Positions 53,257 to 61,522 of a DNA stretch of 64,000 nt are shown piece after piece. This DNA comes from Chromobacterium sinusclupearum (GTDB lineage: Bacteria > Pseudomonadota > Gammaproteobacteria > Burkholderiales > Chromobacteriaceae). Every line of letters starts with the position of its first letter. The stretch's first letter is position 1. The stretch is from NCBI RefSeq assembly GCF_002902845.1, contig NZ_PPTF01000073.1, positions 177,808-241,807 on the forward strand, given 5' to 3'. Below the pieces are notes generated by a model that was not told where the DNA came from, did not search any database, and worked only from the letters and a program-made list of their open reading frames with translations. The translations under genes and the position numbers were made by a program.

Positions 53257-54534
53257 GTGAACACACAGCAGCGACAACGCATCGCCGTCATCGGCAGCGG
53301 CATTTCGGGCTTGGCCTCCGCGCATTTTCTGGCGCGCCGGCATCTGGTGACCCTGTTTGAAGCCAACGACTATCTCGGCGGCCACACCCATACCGTCGAT
53401 GTGGCGGTGGACGGCCTGCGCTTCGCCGTCGATACCGGCTTCCTGGTGTACAACGAACGCACCTATCCCAATCTGATCGCGCTGTTCCGGGAGCTGGACA
53501 TCCCCAGCCATCCCACCGAGATGTCGTTCAGCGTGTCGCTGGACCACAGCAGGCTGGAATGGGCCGGCAGCAATCTGGACACCGTGTTCGCGCAGCGCGG
53601 CAATCTGCTGTCCGCCGGCTTCTGGGGCATGCTGGGCGACATCCTGCGCTTCAATCGGGAGGCCGAGCGCAATCTGGCCCGTGCGGTGCAGTCCCCGTTG
53701 ACGCTGGGCGAGCTGTTGGACGCCGGCGGCTACGGGCGCCGCTTCCGAGATCACTACCTGCTGCCGATGGCGGCCGCCATCTGGTCCAGCCCCTGCCGCG
53801 ACATCCTGGACTTTCCGGCGGAAACCTTTTTGCGCTTTTGCCTGAACCACGGCCTGCTGCAGATCCGCAACCGCCCGCCATGGCGCACGGTGCCGGGCGG
53901 CGCGCGGCAATATGTGGACAAGATCGCCGCCGGCCTCGACGACATCCGTCTGGGCACCCCGGTGCTGCGCGTCAGCCGGGTGGACGGCCAAGCCCGTGTC
54001 TTGACGCAGGCCAGCGAGGAAACCTTCGACGCGGTGGTGTTCGCCACCCATGCCCCGCAGACGCTGCGCTTGCTGGTGGACGCCGACGAACGCGAGCGCG
54101 CGGTGCTGCAGGCCGTGCGCTACCAGCCCAACGAGGCCGTGCTGCATTGCGACGACACCCTGCTGCCGCGCCGCCACCGCGCCTGGGCCGCCTGGAACTT
54201 CATCGGCGACAGCCACGACGACGGCCAGGCCGTCGGCGTCAGCTATCTGCTGAACCGGCTGCAGCCGCTGCCGCTGGACACGCCGGTCATCGTCACCCTG
54301 AACCCGCCGCGGCCACCGGCGGCGGACAAGGTGCTGGGCCGTTTCGCCTATCAGCACCCCCTGCTGGACGACAACGCCATCGCCGCGCAGCGCGCGTTGC
54401 GCGGCATCCAGGGCCGCCATGCCTGCTGGTTCGCCGGCGCCTGGACCGGCTACGGTTTTCACGAGGACGGGCTGAAGTCGGGACTGCGGGTGGCTGCGGA
54501 CTTTGGCCTGGCGCCGGACTGGGCAAGGATCTGA
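53257..54534 (+). CDS. FAD-dependent amine-oxidase-like oxidoreductase
   Basis: This 425-residue flavoprotein has the dinucleotide-binding motif IAVIGSGISGLASAHFLARRH, the FEANDYLGGHTHTV continuation and a C-terminal segment FAGAWTGYGFHEDGLKSGL. It belongs to the group found beside DUF1365 and CFA-synthase-like genes, where homologues act on fatty acyl chains; in Rhodobacter such clusters belong to furan-fatty-acid formation and the singlet-oxygen response. The start is GTG 53257, with AGGA eight bases upstream. The stop is 1 nt before the next ATG. An oxidation or desaturation of membrane lipid is inferred. Confidence 0.88.
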   Translation: MNTQQRQRIAVIGSGISGLASAHFLARRHLVTLFEANDYLGGHTHTVDVAVDGLRFAVDTGFLVYNERTYPNLIALFRELDIPSHPTEMSFSVSLDHSRLEWAGSNLDTVFAQRGNLLSAGFWGMLGDILRFNREAERNLARAVQSPLTLGELLDAGGYGRRFRDHYLLPMAAAIWSSPCRDILDFPAETFLRFCLNHGLLQIRNRPPWRTVPGGARQYVDKIAAGLDDIRLGTPVLRVSRVDGQARVLTQASEETFDAVVFATHAPQTLRLLVDADERERAVLQAVRYQPNEAVLHCDDTLLPRRHRAWAAWNFIGDSHDDGQAVGVSYLLNRLQPLPLDTPVIVTLNPPRPPAADKVLGRFAYQHPLLDDNAIAAQRALRGIQGRHACWFAGAWTGYGFHEDGLKSGLRVAADFGLAPDWARI

Positions 54535-54535
54535 C

Positions 54536-55312
54536 ATGGCCGACGCCTATCTGATCACCGGACAGGTCATGCATCACCGGCTGCGCCCGGCGCGCAACCG
54601 CTTCGTTTACCCGGTGTTCTGCCTGCGGCTGAAGCTGTCGGCGCTGGAGCGGCTGTCCAGCCTCTGTTTCGGCGTCGACCGCTGGCGGCCCTTGATGCTG
54701 CGCACCGCCGACTACGGCCCGCGCGACGGCAGCCCGCTGCTGCCGTGGATACGGGCCCGGCTGGCAGAGGCCGGCCTGCCGGCCGACGGCGAAGTGTGGC
54801 TGCAGACTTTCCCGCGCGTATTCGGCCACGTATTCAACCCGGTCAGCTTCTGGTACTGCCACGACGCCGCAGGCGAGCTGCGCGCGGTGCTGGCCGAAGT
54901 GAACAATACCTTCGGCGAACATCATGCTTATTTGCTCAGCGCCGAGCGCGGCGGGACCATCCAGCCCGCCAGCCAGCTGGTATGCCGCAAACTGCTGCAT
55001 GTCTCGCCGTTTTGCCGCGTCGAGGGCCATTACCGCTTCCGTTTCGTCGAGCAAGCCGGCCATGCCCTGGTGCGCATCGATTATCACGACGAGGCCGGCG
55101 CGCTGCTCCACACCGCGCTGTCCGGCAGCATGGCCGCGCTGACCTCCGGCCGCGCCCTGCGCGCGCTGCTGCGGCAGCCGCTGCTCACGCTGGGGGTGGT
55201 CGCCCGCATTCATTGGCAGGCGCTGCGGCTGTGGCTCAAGCGCGTGCCGTTTTTCCGCAAACCCCATCCCCCCGCCGCGACGCTCAGCCGCGGCCAGGAG
55301 ACCGCCCCATGA
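54536..55312 (+). CDS. DUF1365-family protein
   Basis: This 258-residue protein matches DUF1365: it opens YLITGQVMHHRLRPARNRFVYPVFCL, and FPRVFGHVFNPVSFWYCHDAAGELRAVLAEVNNTFGEHHAYLL covers residues ~95-137. The biochemical role is unknown, but the gene almost always sits between an amine-oxidase-like flavoprotein and a CFA-synthase-like methyltransferase, as here. ATG 54536 is 1 nt after the preceding stop, and its own stop overlaps the next ATG as ATGA. It therefore acts in the same lipid pathway, probably with the methyltransferase. Confidence 0.92.
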   Translation: MADAYLITGQVMHHRLRPARNRFVYPVFCLRLKLSALERLSSLCFGVDRWRPLMLRTADYGPRDGSPLLPWIRARLAEAGLPADGEVWLQTFPRVFGHVFNPVSFWYCHDAAGELRAVLAEVNNTFGEHHAYLLSAERGGTIQPASQLVCRKLLHVSPFCRVEGHYRFRFVEQAGHALVRIDYHDEAGALLHTALSGSMAALTSGRALRALLRQPLLTLGVVARIHWQALRLWLKRVPFFRKPHPPAATLSRGQETAP

Positions 55313-56511
55313 GCGCCAGCCAACCCCTCGCTCAACCCCGTCCCGACCTCCCCGCCGCCGGCCGCATGCTGCTGTCGCTGCTGGCCAAGCTGCGCCACGG
55401 CAGCCTGCGACTGACCACGCCGGATGGAGAGGAATTATGGTTCGGCCAGCCAAAGCAGCCGGCCGATGCCAGCCTGATCCTGGTTGACTGGCGCGCCTGC
55501 GCCCGCATCCTGCAGGGCGACGATATCGGCTTCGCCGAGGCCTACCGAAACGGCTGGCTGAACAGCCCGGACCTGACCGCCCTGCTGCGGCTGGCGCTGC
55601 GCAACGAGGACGCGCTGCAGCTGGGCGCGCTGGGGCGGCTGGCCAGCCAGCTGTGGCACCGGCTGCGCCACGCGCTGCGCGGCAACAGCCGGCGCGGCAG
55701 CCGCCGCAACATCCATGCCCACTACGATATCGGCAATGACTTCTACCGGCTGTGGCTGGACCCGAGCTGGACCTACTCCAGCGCCTGGTTCGACGGCGAT
55801 TACCGCCGCTCGCTGGCCGACGCCCAGGCCGCCAAATACCAACGCATCTGCGACGAACTGCAACTGAAGCCTGGCATGCGCGTGCTGGAAATCGGCTGCG
55901 GCTGGGGCGGTTTCGCCGAGCATGCGACCCGGCGCGGCGTGGCCGTGCATGGCATCACCATCTCCCAGGCGCAGCTGGACTTCGCCCAAGGCCGGCTGGC
56001 CCATGAGCCGCTGGCGAGGCTGGAGTGGCGGGACTACCGGGATCTCCGCGGCCAGTACGACGCCATCGTATCGATCGAGATGTTCGAGGCGGTGGGCGAG
56101 CGTTACTGGGGCGGCTATTTCGACACGCTGCGCCGCTGCCTGAAGCCCGGCGGCCGCGCCTTGGTGCAAAGCATCACCATCGAAGAAGCGCGCTTTGAGC
56201 GTTACCGCGCCGAAGCCGATTTCATCCAGGCCTATATCTTCCCCGGCGGCATGCTGCCCAGCCGAGAACGCTTCCAGCGCGCCGCGGAACAGCGCGGCTT
56301 GGCCTGCCGCAACCGTCTGGACTTCGGCCCCGATTACGCCGAGACGCTGCGCCGCTGGCGGTCCGCCTTCGAAGCGCGGCTGCAGGAGGTGCGCGCCCAG
56401 GGCTTCGACGAGCCCTTCATCCGCCTGTGGCGGCTCTATCTGTGCTATTGCGAGGCCGGTTTCGACGAAAACCGCATCGGCGTGTCGCAATTCTTGCTGC
56501 AAAGGAGCTGA
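55309..56511 (+). CDS. Cyclopropane-fatty-acid-synthase-like SAM methyltransferase
   Basis: This 400-residue enzyme has an N-terminal lipid-associating part, HYDIGNDFYRLWLDPSWTYSSAWF, the SAM-binding motif LEIGCGWGGFAEHATRRGV and a YREADFIQAYIFPGG-type block (YRAEADFIQAYIFPGGMLPS). It is of the mycolic-acid/CFA methyltransferase group. In R. sphaeroides a related enzyme methylates unsaturated phospholipid acyl chains on the way to furan fatty acids. The start ATG overlaps the DUF1365 stop. It could be a true CFA synthase, but the gene context favours the branched methyl or furan pathway. Confidence 0.9.
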   Translation: MSASQPLAQPRPDLPAAGRMLLSLLAKLRHGSLRLTTPDGEELWFGQPKQPADASLILVDWRACARILQGDDIGFAEAYRNGWLNSPDLTALLRLALRNEDALQLGALGRLASQLWHRLRHALRGNSRRGSRRNIHAHYDIGNDFYRLWLDPSWTYSSAWFDGDYRRSLADAQAAKYQRICDELQLKPGMRVLEIGCGWGGFAEHATRRGVAVHGITISQAQLDFAQGRLAHEPLARLEWRDYRDLRGQYDAIVSIEMFEAVGERYWGGYFDTLRRCLKPGGRALVQSITIEEARFERYRAEADFIQAYIFPGGMLPSRERFQRAAEQRGLACRNRLDFGPDYAETLRRWRSAFEARLQEVRAQGFDEPFIRLWRLYLCYCEAGFDENRIGVSQFLLQRS

Positions 56512-56514
56512 ATC

Positions 56515-57048
56515 ATGCGCCGCCCGCCCCTGCTCGCCATGGTCGCCTTGCTGGCCGGTTGCGCCGGCCCGGCAGTCAGCGATTACGCCGCCAACCGCCC
56601 GCTGCTGGACCCGGGCCAGTTTTTCCTCGGCAAGACCGAGGCCTGGGGCATGTTTCAGGACCGACAGGGCCGTCTGGTGAAGCGCTTTACCGTGGCGATG
56701 GACGGCGAACGCCGCGGCGATGAAATAGTGCTGAACGAGCGCTTCCAGTACAGCGACGGCACGCGGCAGCAACGTGTCTGGCGCTTGCAGCCACTAGGCG
56801 GCGGCCGTTGGCGCGGCCAAGCCGCCGACGTGGTGGGCGAGGCTCAGGGCGAAGCGGCCGGCAATGCGCTGCGCTGGCGCTATACCTTGCGGCTGCCGGT
56901 GGACGGGAAGGAATACGACGTCCAGTTTGACGACTGGATGTTCCTGCAGGACGACAACAGCCTGCTCAACCGCGCCACCATGAGCAAGTTCGGCTTCCCG
57001 CTCGGCGAAGTCACGCTGTTTTTCCGCAAGCCGGAGTCTGCGCGATGA
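56515..57048 (+). CDS. DUF3833-family lipoprotein
   Basis: This 177-residue protein has a lipoprotein signal (MVALLAGCAGP; Cys at the lipobox). Its soluble domain matches DUF3833: FFLGKTEAWGMFQDRQGRLVKRF, then FQYSDGTRQQRVWRL and a DDWMFLQDDNSLLNRATMSKFG block. Function unknown; homologues occur in the same type of cluster. It starts 3 nt after the methyltransferase stop. The C-terminus overlaps the SDR start by 4 nt. Confidence 0.88.
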   Translation: MRRPPLLAMVALLAGCAGPAVSDYAANRPLLDPGQFFLGKTEAWGMFQDRQGRLVKRFTVAMDGERRGDEIVLNERFQYSDGTRQQRVWRLQPLGGGRWRGQAADVVGEAQGEAAGNALRWRYTLRLPVDGKEYDVQFDDWMFLQDDNSLLNRATMSKFGFPLGEVTLFFRKPESAR

Positions 57049-57821
57049 AACTGCGCCTGAACCCGGCGATACCGGACTGGCGAGCGCGCCGGGTCTGGGT
57101 GATAGGCGCGTCCAGCGGCATCGGCGCCGCCCTGGCCGCCGAACTGCTGGACGCCGGCGCGGAAGTGATCCTGTCGGCGCGGCGCGCCGCGCCGATGCAT
57201 GCCTTGGCCGACGGCCGCCCCGGCGCGCGGGTGGAAACGCTGGACGTGACCGATCCCACTTCCTGGCGCTCGGCCTGGGCGCGGCTGGAGGATGCCGCCG
57301 CGCTGCCGGACCTGGTGGTGTTCTGCGCCGCCGACTACCGGCCGCAGACCAGCCTGGACCTGCATGCCGAGGAAACCCGCCGCTTGCTCGACACCAATCT
57401 GCTCGGCGTCTACCTTGGCCTGGAGGTGGTGCTGCCGACGATGGCGCGGCAGGGCCGCGGCGGCGTGGCGCTGATCGCCAGCGTCGCCGGCTATGTCGGC
57501 TTGCCGGGCGCGGTCGTGTATGGGCCGGGCAAGGCGGCCCTGATCAACCTGGCGGAAATCCTGTACGCCGAACTCAAACCGCTGGGCTTGGCGGTGTATC
57601 TGGTCAATCCCGGCTTCGTCGCCACGCCGCTGACCGCCAAGAACGACTTCGCCATGCCCGGCCTGCTATCGCCGCGCGCAGCCGCCGGCAACATCATGCG
57701 CGGCCTGGCCCGCGGCCGTTTCGAAATCCATTTTCCCTGGCGCTTCACCCTGTGGCTGAAGCTGTTGCAGCTGCTGCCGTACTGGCTGCGGCTACCCTTG
57801 TTGACGAGGTTGGCACGCTGA
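57045..57821 (+). CDS. Short-chain dehydrogenase/reductase
   Basis: This 258-residue SDR has the NAD(P)-binding motif [18 protein letters not shown], the [10 protein letters not shown] region and the catalytic YxxxK in [15 protein letters not shown]-terminal hydrophobic segment ([20 protein letters not shown]) may anchor it to the membrane. It is the usual partner in the DUF1365/CFAS/DUF3833 cluster. It probably reduces or oxidises a lipid-linked intermediate. Its stop overlaps the following ATG. Confidence 0.9.
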   Translation: MKLRLNPAIPDWRARRVWVIGASSGIGAALAAELLDAGAEVILSARRAAPMHALADGRPGARVETLDVTDPTSWRSAWARLEDAAALPDLVVFCAADYRPQTSLDLHAEETRRLLDTNLLGVYLGLEVVLPTMARQGRGGVALIASVAGYVGLPGAVVYGPGKAALINLAEILYAELKPLGLAVYLVNPGFVATPLTAKNDFAMPGLLSPRAAAGNIMRGLARGRFEIHFPWRFTLWLKLLQLLPYWLRLPLLTRLAR

Positions 57822-58258
57822 TGAAACGCATCCCTTCTCCCGACGCCTGGCAGGCGTTGCTGGACTGGTTCCAGACCTTGACGCCGGACAGCCTTGGCGA
57901 GATAAGCCGCTATTACGCGGACGAAGCCCGCTTCAAAGACCCGTTCAACGATGTGCGCGGCGTCGCCGCCATCGAAGCGGTGTTCCGCCACATGTTCAAG
58001 ACCGTGGACGAGCCGCGCTTCACCGTGCTGCATGCGCTGCGCGATGGCGATCAGGCCTTCATCACCTGGGATTTCGACTTTGCCTATTCCGGCCGCCGCG
58101 TCAACATCCATGGCGGCAGCCATCTGCGCTTCGACGCCGACGGCAAGGTGATGCTGCACCGCGACTACTGGGACGCGGCGGAAGAGCTGTTCGAAAAGAT
58201 TCCGCTATTGGGACTGCCTATCGCCTGGATGCGCAGGAAGCTGCGCGTGCCGGCATGA
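57821..58258 (+). CDS. NTF2/SnoaL-like protein
   Basis: This 145-residue protein has the cone-shaped NTF2 fold. The pattern is [20 protein letters not shown], a [26 protein letters not shown] segment, and [27 protein letters not shown]. Members of this family in similar clusters are annotated as nuclear transport factor 2 proteins; some are isomerases or hydratases. The ATG overlaps the SDR stop. No catalytic assignment is possible from the motif alone. Confidence 0.88.
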   Translation: MKRIPSPDAWQALLDWFQTLTPDSLGEISRYYADEARFKDPFNDVRGVAAIEAVFRHMFKTVDEPRFTVLHALRDGDQAFITWDFDFAYSGRRVNIHGGSHLRFDADGKVMLHRDYWDAAEELFEKIPLLGLPIAWMRRKLRVPA

Positions 58259-58413
58259 AGCCGGCTTTCCGCGGCAATAAGGCCGCGCTGCCGGCCAAGC
58301 CCTGCGCCGCCTGCGGCAAAACCATGGTTTGGCGCAAAAAATGGCAGCGCGACTGGAACGCAGTCAAATACTGTTCCGAACGCTGCCGCCGCCAGCGGGC
58401 AGGCCAGCCATGA
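58255..58413 (+). CDS. DUF2256-family zinc-ribbon protein
   Basis: A 52-codon gene encodes a small basic protein with two Cys pairs, [16 protein letters not shown] and YCSERCRRQ, the DUF2256 pattern. Such genes typically sit next to cryptochrome/photolyase genes. Its ATG overlaps the NTF2-like stop, and its TGA overlaps the cryptochrome start. It would bind one zinc ion; the role is unknown. Confidence 0.88.
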   Translation: MKPAFRGNKAALPAKPCAACGKTMVWRKKWQRDWNAVKYCSERCRRQRAGQP

Positions 58414-59681
58414 GCGCAACGCTGTACTGGCTGCGCCAGGACTTGCGGCTGGACGACAACCCGGCTTTGCTGGCCGCCTGCGGCTGCGCAGCCTTGCTGC
58501 CGGTGTATTGCCACCGGCCCGCCCGCGACAGCGGCTGGGACTTCCCGCGTCTGGGCCGCCACCGCGCCGCCTTCATCGGCCAGGCCCTGGATAGCTTGCG
58601 CGCCGCCTTGAGCAGCCGCGGCAGCGCGCTGTGCGAGTTGCAAGGCCTGCCGGAAATCGTCTTGCCGGCGCTGGCGCGCGAAGTCGGCGCCGATCGCGTG
58701 GTATGCGAGCGCATCGCCGCGCCGGAGGAAGAGGCCGAAGCGTTGGCGCTGCGCCAAGCCGGCCTGCAGGTGTGCGAAATCTGGCAATCCAGCCTGTTCC
58801 TGCCGGAACAGCTGCCGTTTGCCATCGAACGGCTGCCGCCGGTGTTCACCGCCTTCCGCCGCGCGCTGGAGCAAACCGGACCACAGCCCTTGCCGCCGCA
58901 AGACGCCCCAGCCGCCTTACCGCCCTTACCGGCCGGCTGGACACCGCGCGAACCGCCTGCCCGCACGCCGGCGGCCATCGAACCACGCTCGTCCTTTCCC
59001 TACCATCTGCCGGCATGCCATGGCGGCGAAGCCGCGGCGCGCGCCCATTTCCAGCAATACCTGTCGCGCGGACTGCCGCATCGCTACAAGGCGACGCGCG
59101 ACCGGCTGTACGGCGTCGACTTTTCCAGCAAGTTGTCTCCATGGCTAGCCAGCGGCGCGCTGTCGCCACGCCGGGTCTGGCAAATGCTGAAAGCGTTCGA
59201 AGCCAGGCACGGCGCAAGCGAAGGCAGCGGCTGGATAGGCTTCGAACTGCTGTGGCGCGATTACTTCCGCTTCCTGCACCTGCGGCATGGGCCGCGGCTC
59301 TATCACGCCGCGGGCCTGTCAGCCCTGCCGCCGCCCGCGCATGATGCGGCGGCGTTCCAGCGCTGGCGAAAAGGCGAAACCGGCCAGCCCCTGGTGGACG
59401 CGGCCATGCGCGAGCTGAGCGCCAGCGGCTATCTGTCCAATCGCTTGCGCCAGGTGGCCGCCAGCTATCTGATTTACGAGTGCGGCGGCGACTGGCGCGC
59501 CGGCGCGGCCTGGTTTGAATCGCAGCTGATCGATTACGACGCATGCAGCAACCAGGGCAACTGGCTGTATATCGCCGGCCGCGGCACCGATCCGCGCGGC
59601 GGCCGCCGCTTCAATCCCGAGCGCCAGGCGGCGGAGCACGATGCCCAAGGCCGCTACCGCGCGCTGTGGAGCACCACATGA
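58410..59681 (+). CDS. DASH-type cryptochrome/photolyase
   Basis: This 423-residue flavoprotein has the photolyase N-terminal domain ([16 protein letters not shown]) and a C-terminal FAD domain with [33 protein letters not shown] (split, ~residues 225-260), [10 protein letters not shown] and [24 protein letters not shown], ending in [10 protein letters not shown]. These are DASH cryptochrome features. It repairs or senses UV damage and uses FAD plus an antenna cofactor. The ATG 58410 overlaps the DUF2256 stop. Light-linked control of this cluster fits a photo-oxidative role. Confidence 0.93.
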   Translation: MSATLYWLRQDLRLDDNPALLAACGCAALLPVYCHRPARDSGWDFPRLGRHRAAFIGQALDSLRAALSSRGSALCELQGLPEIVLPALAREVGADRVVCERIAAPEEEAEALALRQAGLQVCEIWQSSLFLPEQLPFAIERLPPVFTAFRRALEQTGPQPLPPQDAPAALPPLPAGWTPREPPARTPAAIEPRSSFPYHLPACHGGEAAARAHFQQYLSRGLPHRYKATRDRLYGVDFSSKLSPWLASGALSPRRVWQMLKAFEARHGASEGSGWIGFELLWRDYFRFLHLRHGPRLYHAAGLSALPPPAHDAAAFQRWRKGETGQPLVDAAMRELSASGYLSNRLRQVAASYLIYECGGDWRAGAAWFESQLIDYDACSNQGNWLYIAGRGTDPRGGRRFNPERQAAEHDAQGRYRALWSTT

Positions 59682-59733
59682 GCGCGCGCAGGCGGCGCGA
59701 TCCGCGCCCGCGCCCGCGCCAACCTCCAGACCG

Positions 59734-60285
59734 ATGATGGGAACCAATATGTGGAAACGACGCATCACGCTGCTCGCCTTGGCGACCGCCCTGCTCGCCG
59801 GTTGCGACACCGCGCCGCCGCCCGGCATCGCCCCGGTGCGGCCCTTCCAACTGACGCGCTATGAGGGCCGCTGGTACGAGATCGCCCGGCTGGACCACCG
59901 CTTCGAGCGCGGCCTGACCGCCGTCAGCGCCGACTACAGCCTGAACCCGGACGGCAGCATCCGCGTGGTCAACCGCGGCTACGACCCCGCCATCGCCGGC
60001 TGGCGCGAAGCGGTGGGCAAGGCCTGGTTCAATGGCCTGTCCGATGTCGCCTCGCTGCGGGTATCGTTCTTCGGGCCGTTCTACGGCGGCTACCATGTGG
60101 CGGCGCTGGACCCGGACTACCGCTGGTCGGTGGTGGTGGGGCCGGACAAGGACTATCTATGGCTGCTCGCGCGCGACAAGCAGCCGCCGGCGGCCGCCAA
60201 AACGGCCTTGCTGGCGGTGGCGTCCAAGCTGAAGGTGCCGGCCGATCAGCTGATCTGGGTAGAGCAAAACCGTGCCGACAACTAA
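59734..60285 (+). CDS. Bacterial lipocalin (Blc-like lipoprotein)
   Basis: This outer-membrane lipoprotein of 178-183 residues has lipobox LLAGCDTA. The lipocalin motif is LTRYEGRWYEIARLDHRFERG (residues ~38-58), and YRWSVVVGPDKDYLWLLAR closes the barrel. Blc-type lipocalins bind fatty acids and lysophospholipids, which fits a lipid-repair cluster. The start is either ATG 59734, overlapping the stop of a 19-codon Arg/Pro frame at 59678-59737, or ATG 59749 with GGGA at good spacing. The TIGR02450 gene start (60272) overlaps its end. Confidence 0.92.
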   Translation: MMGTNMWKRRITLLALATALLAGCDTAPPPGIAPVRPFQLTRYEGRWYEIARLDHRFERGLTAVSADYSLNPDGSIRVVNRGYDPAIAGWREAVGKAWFNGLSDVASLRVSFFGPFYGGYHVAALDPDYRWSVVVGPDKDYLWLLARDKQPPAAAKTALLAVASKLKVPADQLIWVEQNRADN

Positions 60286-60770
60286 GACGCGCCTGAATCC
60301 GGACAAGCTGCTGAACAGCAAATGGACCGCCGCCGCGCCGCGAAACAAGGAAAAGCACTTCCTAGGGGCTGTTGACGTTTGGTGAGCGGTCGCGCCGGAG
60401 CGCATTTCGCGGCGAATCGAGGCGTTTCGCGCGCCGCATAGTCATTCTCTGCCAGCGCGGAACAACGAAGAGTCGGCGCGAAAGGCGCCCGGCCCTACGG
60501 GTTTGGCCGCTTTGGGCCGGGAGCCACGTTGCCCAGCCCTTGCATAGAATGACTATGCGTCGGACTGCGCGCCTTGCTTCCGGTCCAAATCGGCGCAAAC
60601 GCGATCCACTCACCAAACGTCAACAGCCCCTAGTGGTGGCGCTGAACCGCCCCGCGCCGGACGGGCCGGTGCAGACGGTGACGCTGGAGGCCGTCTACAC
60701 CCGCCGCCAATCCGAACTGCCGTGGCGCGCGCTGACCGACGCCGCGCAATGGCTGCAAGGCTGGAGATAG
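60272..60770 (+). pseudogene. Trp-rich TIGR02450-family gene interrupted by a MITE
   Basis: The 5' part (GTG 60272 to 60364) encodes LNPDKLLNSKWTAAAPRNKE then KHFL, and the 3' part (60633-60770) encodes VVALNRPAP through to WLQGWR. Joining them after removing 60365-60632 restores a 76-codon frame typical of TIGR02450 small Trp-rich proteins, which commonly lie near photolyase-type genes. The insert shifts the frame, and a TGA appears 7 codons into it. The gene has almost certainly lost function. Confidence 0.88.
60365..60630. mobile_element. 266-bp MITE with TA target duplication
   Basis: Terminal inverted repeats GGGGCTGTTGACGTTTGGTG at 60365 and their complement ending at 60630 match over at least 22 bp. 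Subterminal CGCATAGTCATTCT and AGAATGACTATGCG extend the symmetry. TA lies on both sides (60363-60364 and 60631-60632), and removing one copy plus the element repairs the host gene. It encodes no transposase, so it needs one from elsewhere, probably an IS5/IS427-like or IS630-like enzyme. Confidence 0.9.
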
Positions 60771-60801
60771 CTTCGCCCCCAGTCTGGCGAAATCGATAGC
60801 C

Positions 60802-61410
60802 TCAGGCGGCAGGCTTGCCGTAGGCGATCAGGAACACCTCGACAGCCGACGCCACCCAGGCAGGCCGAGCCTCTTTAGGCGCCAGCTCATCCACCAGGCC
60901 GGTGATCATCGCCACCTGGCATTCGGCATGCAGCAGGCCATGAAAATGCATGGCCGCCGTCCATGGCGACGCCTCGCGCAGGCGGCCGGCCCGCATCTCC
61001 GCAGCCATGAACTCCGCCAGCTTGCCCCAACCGACCTTGGGACCGTTTTCATAGAACAGCAGCCCTACTTCGGAGCGGCTGCCGCTGCCCATCACGATGG
61101 CGCGCAAGGCGCGCAGCTCCGGACTGAACAGATTGTCCAGATACGCCTCGCCGAAATCCTGCAGCACCGCCGGCAGGTCGCCGCCCGGCACCAGCCTGAC
61201 ATAAACCTGGGACATCTCTGAGGCCAGACAGGCCATCACTTCCAGAAACAGCGCCTCTTTGGACGAGAAGTAGTTGTAAAGCGTGGCCTTGGAGCCGCCG
61301 GCGCGGGTGGAAATCTCCGACATCGACGCCGCCTCGTAGCCGCGCTCCAGAAACACTTCGGTCGCCGCGGCGACGATCGCCTGACGCTTGCTTTCGCTTT
61401 TTGTACGCAT
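60802..61410 (-). CDS. TetR-family regulator of the second efflux operon
   Basis: This 202-residue AcrR/TetR protein has a helix-turn-helix (VFLERGYEAASMSEISTRAGGSKATLYNYFSSKEALFLEV) and a C-terminal domain of the AefR-like TetR_C_7 type. ATG 61410, with AAAGGTGG just upstream, is preferred to GTG 61416. It is divergent from a channel/adaptor operon. Sites matching ACCGTACAGTT lie in front of both genes, so it probably represses both in the absence of a drug ligand. Confidence 0.9.
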   Translation of the reverse strand: MRTKSESKRQAIVAAATEVFLERGYEAASMSEISTRAGGSKATLYNYFSSKEALFLEVMACLASEMSQVYVRLVPGGDLPAVLQDFGEAYLDNLFSPELRALRAIVMGSGSRSEVGLLFYENGPKVGWGKLAEFMAAEMRAGRLREASPWTAAMHFHGLLHAECQVAMITGLVDELAPKEARPAWVASAVEVFLIAYGKPAA

Positions 61411-61420
61411 ATCCACCTTT

Positions 61421-61441
61421 AAACTGAACCGTACAGTTCAA
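61421..61441. promoter_or_regulatory. TetR operator candidate near its own gene
   Basis: AAACTGAACCGTACAGTTCAA forms a dyad (TGAAC/GTTCA) around CGTACA. It lies 11 nt before the TetR start, and the same ACCGTACAGTT core recurs at 61485-61495. Confidence 0.7.
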
Positions 61442-61447
61442 TTTTTC

Positions 61448-61476
61448 TTGACAGGGCATTTCACTCGAAATATAAC
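61448..61476 (+). promoter_or_regulatory. Near-consensus sigma-70 promoter of the second efflux operon
   Basis: TTGACA at 61448-61453 and TATAAC at 61471-61476, with a 17-nt spacer. Transcription should start near 61483, inside the second operator. Confidence 0.85.
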
Positions 61477-61480
61477 TATA

Positions 61481-61497
61481 CCGTACCGTACAGTTTA
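61481..61497. promoter_or_regulatory. TetR operator candidate over the transcription start
   Basis: CCGTACCGTACAGTTTA shares the ACCGTACAGTT core with 61421-61441 and covers the expected start point, a classic repression position. Confidence 0.7.
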
Positions 61498-61522
61498 AAC
61501 CAATAACACCCGGATAGAGACC

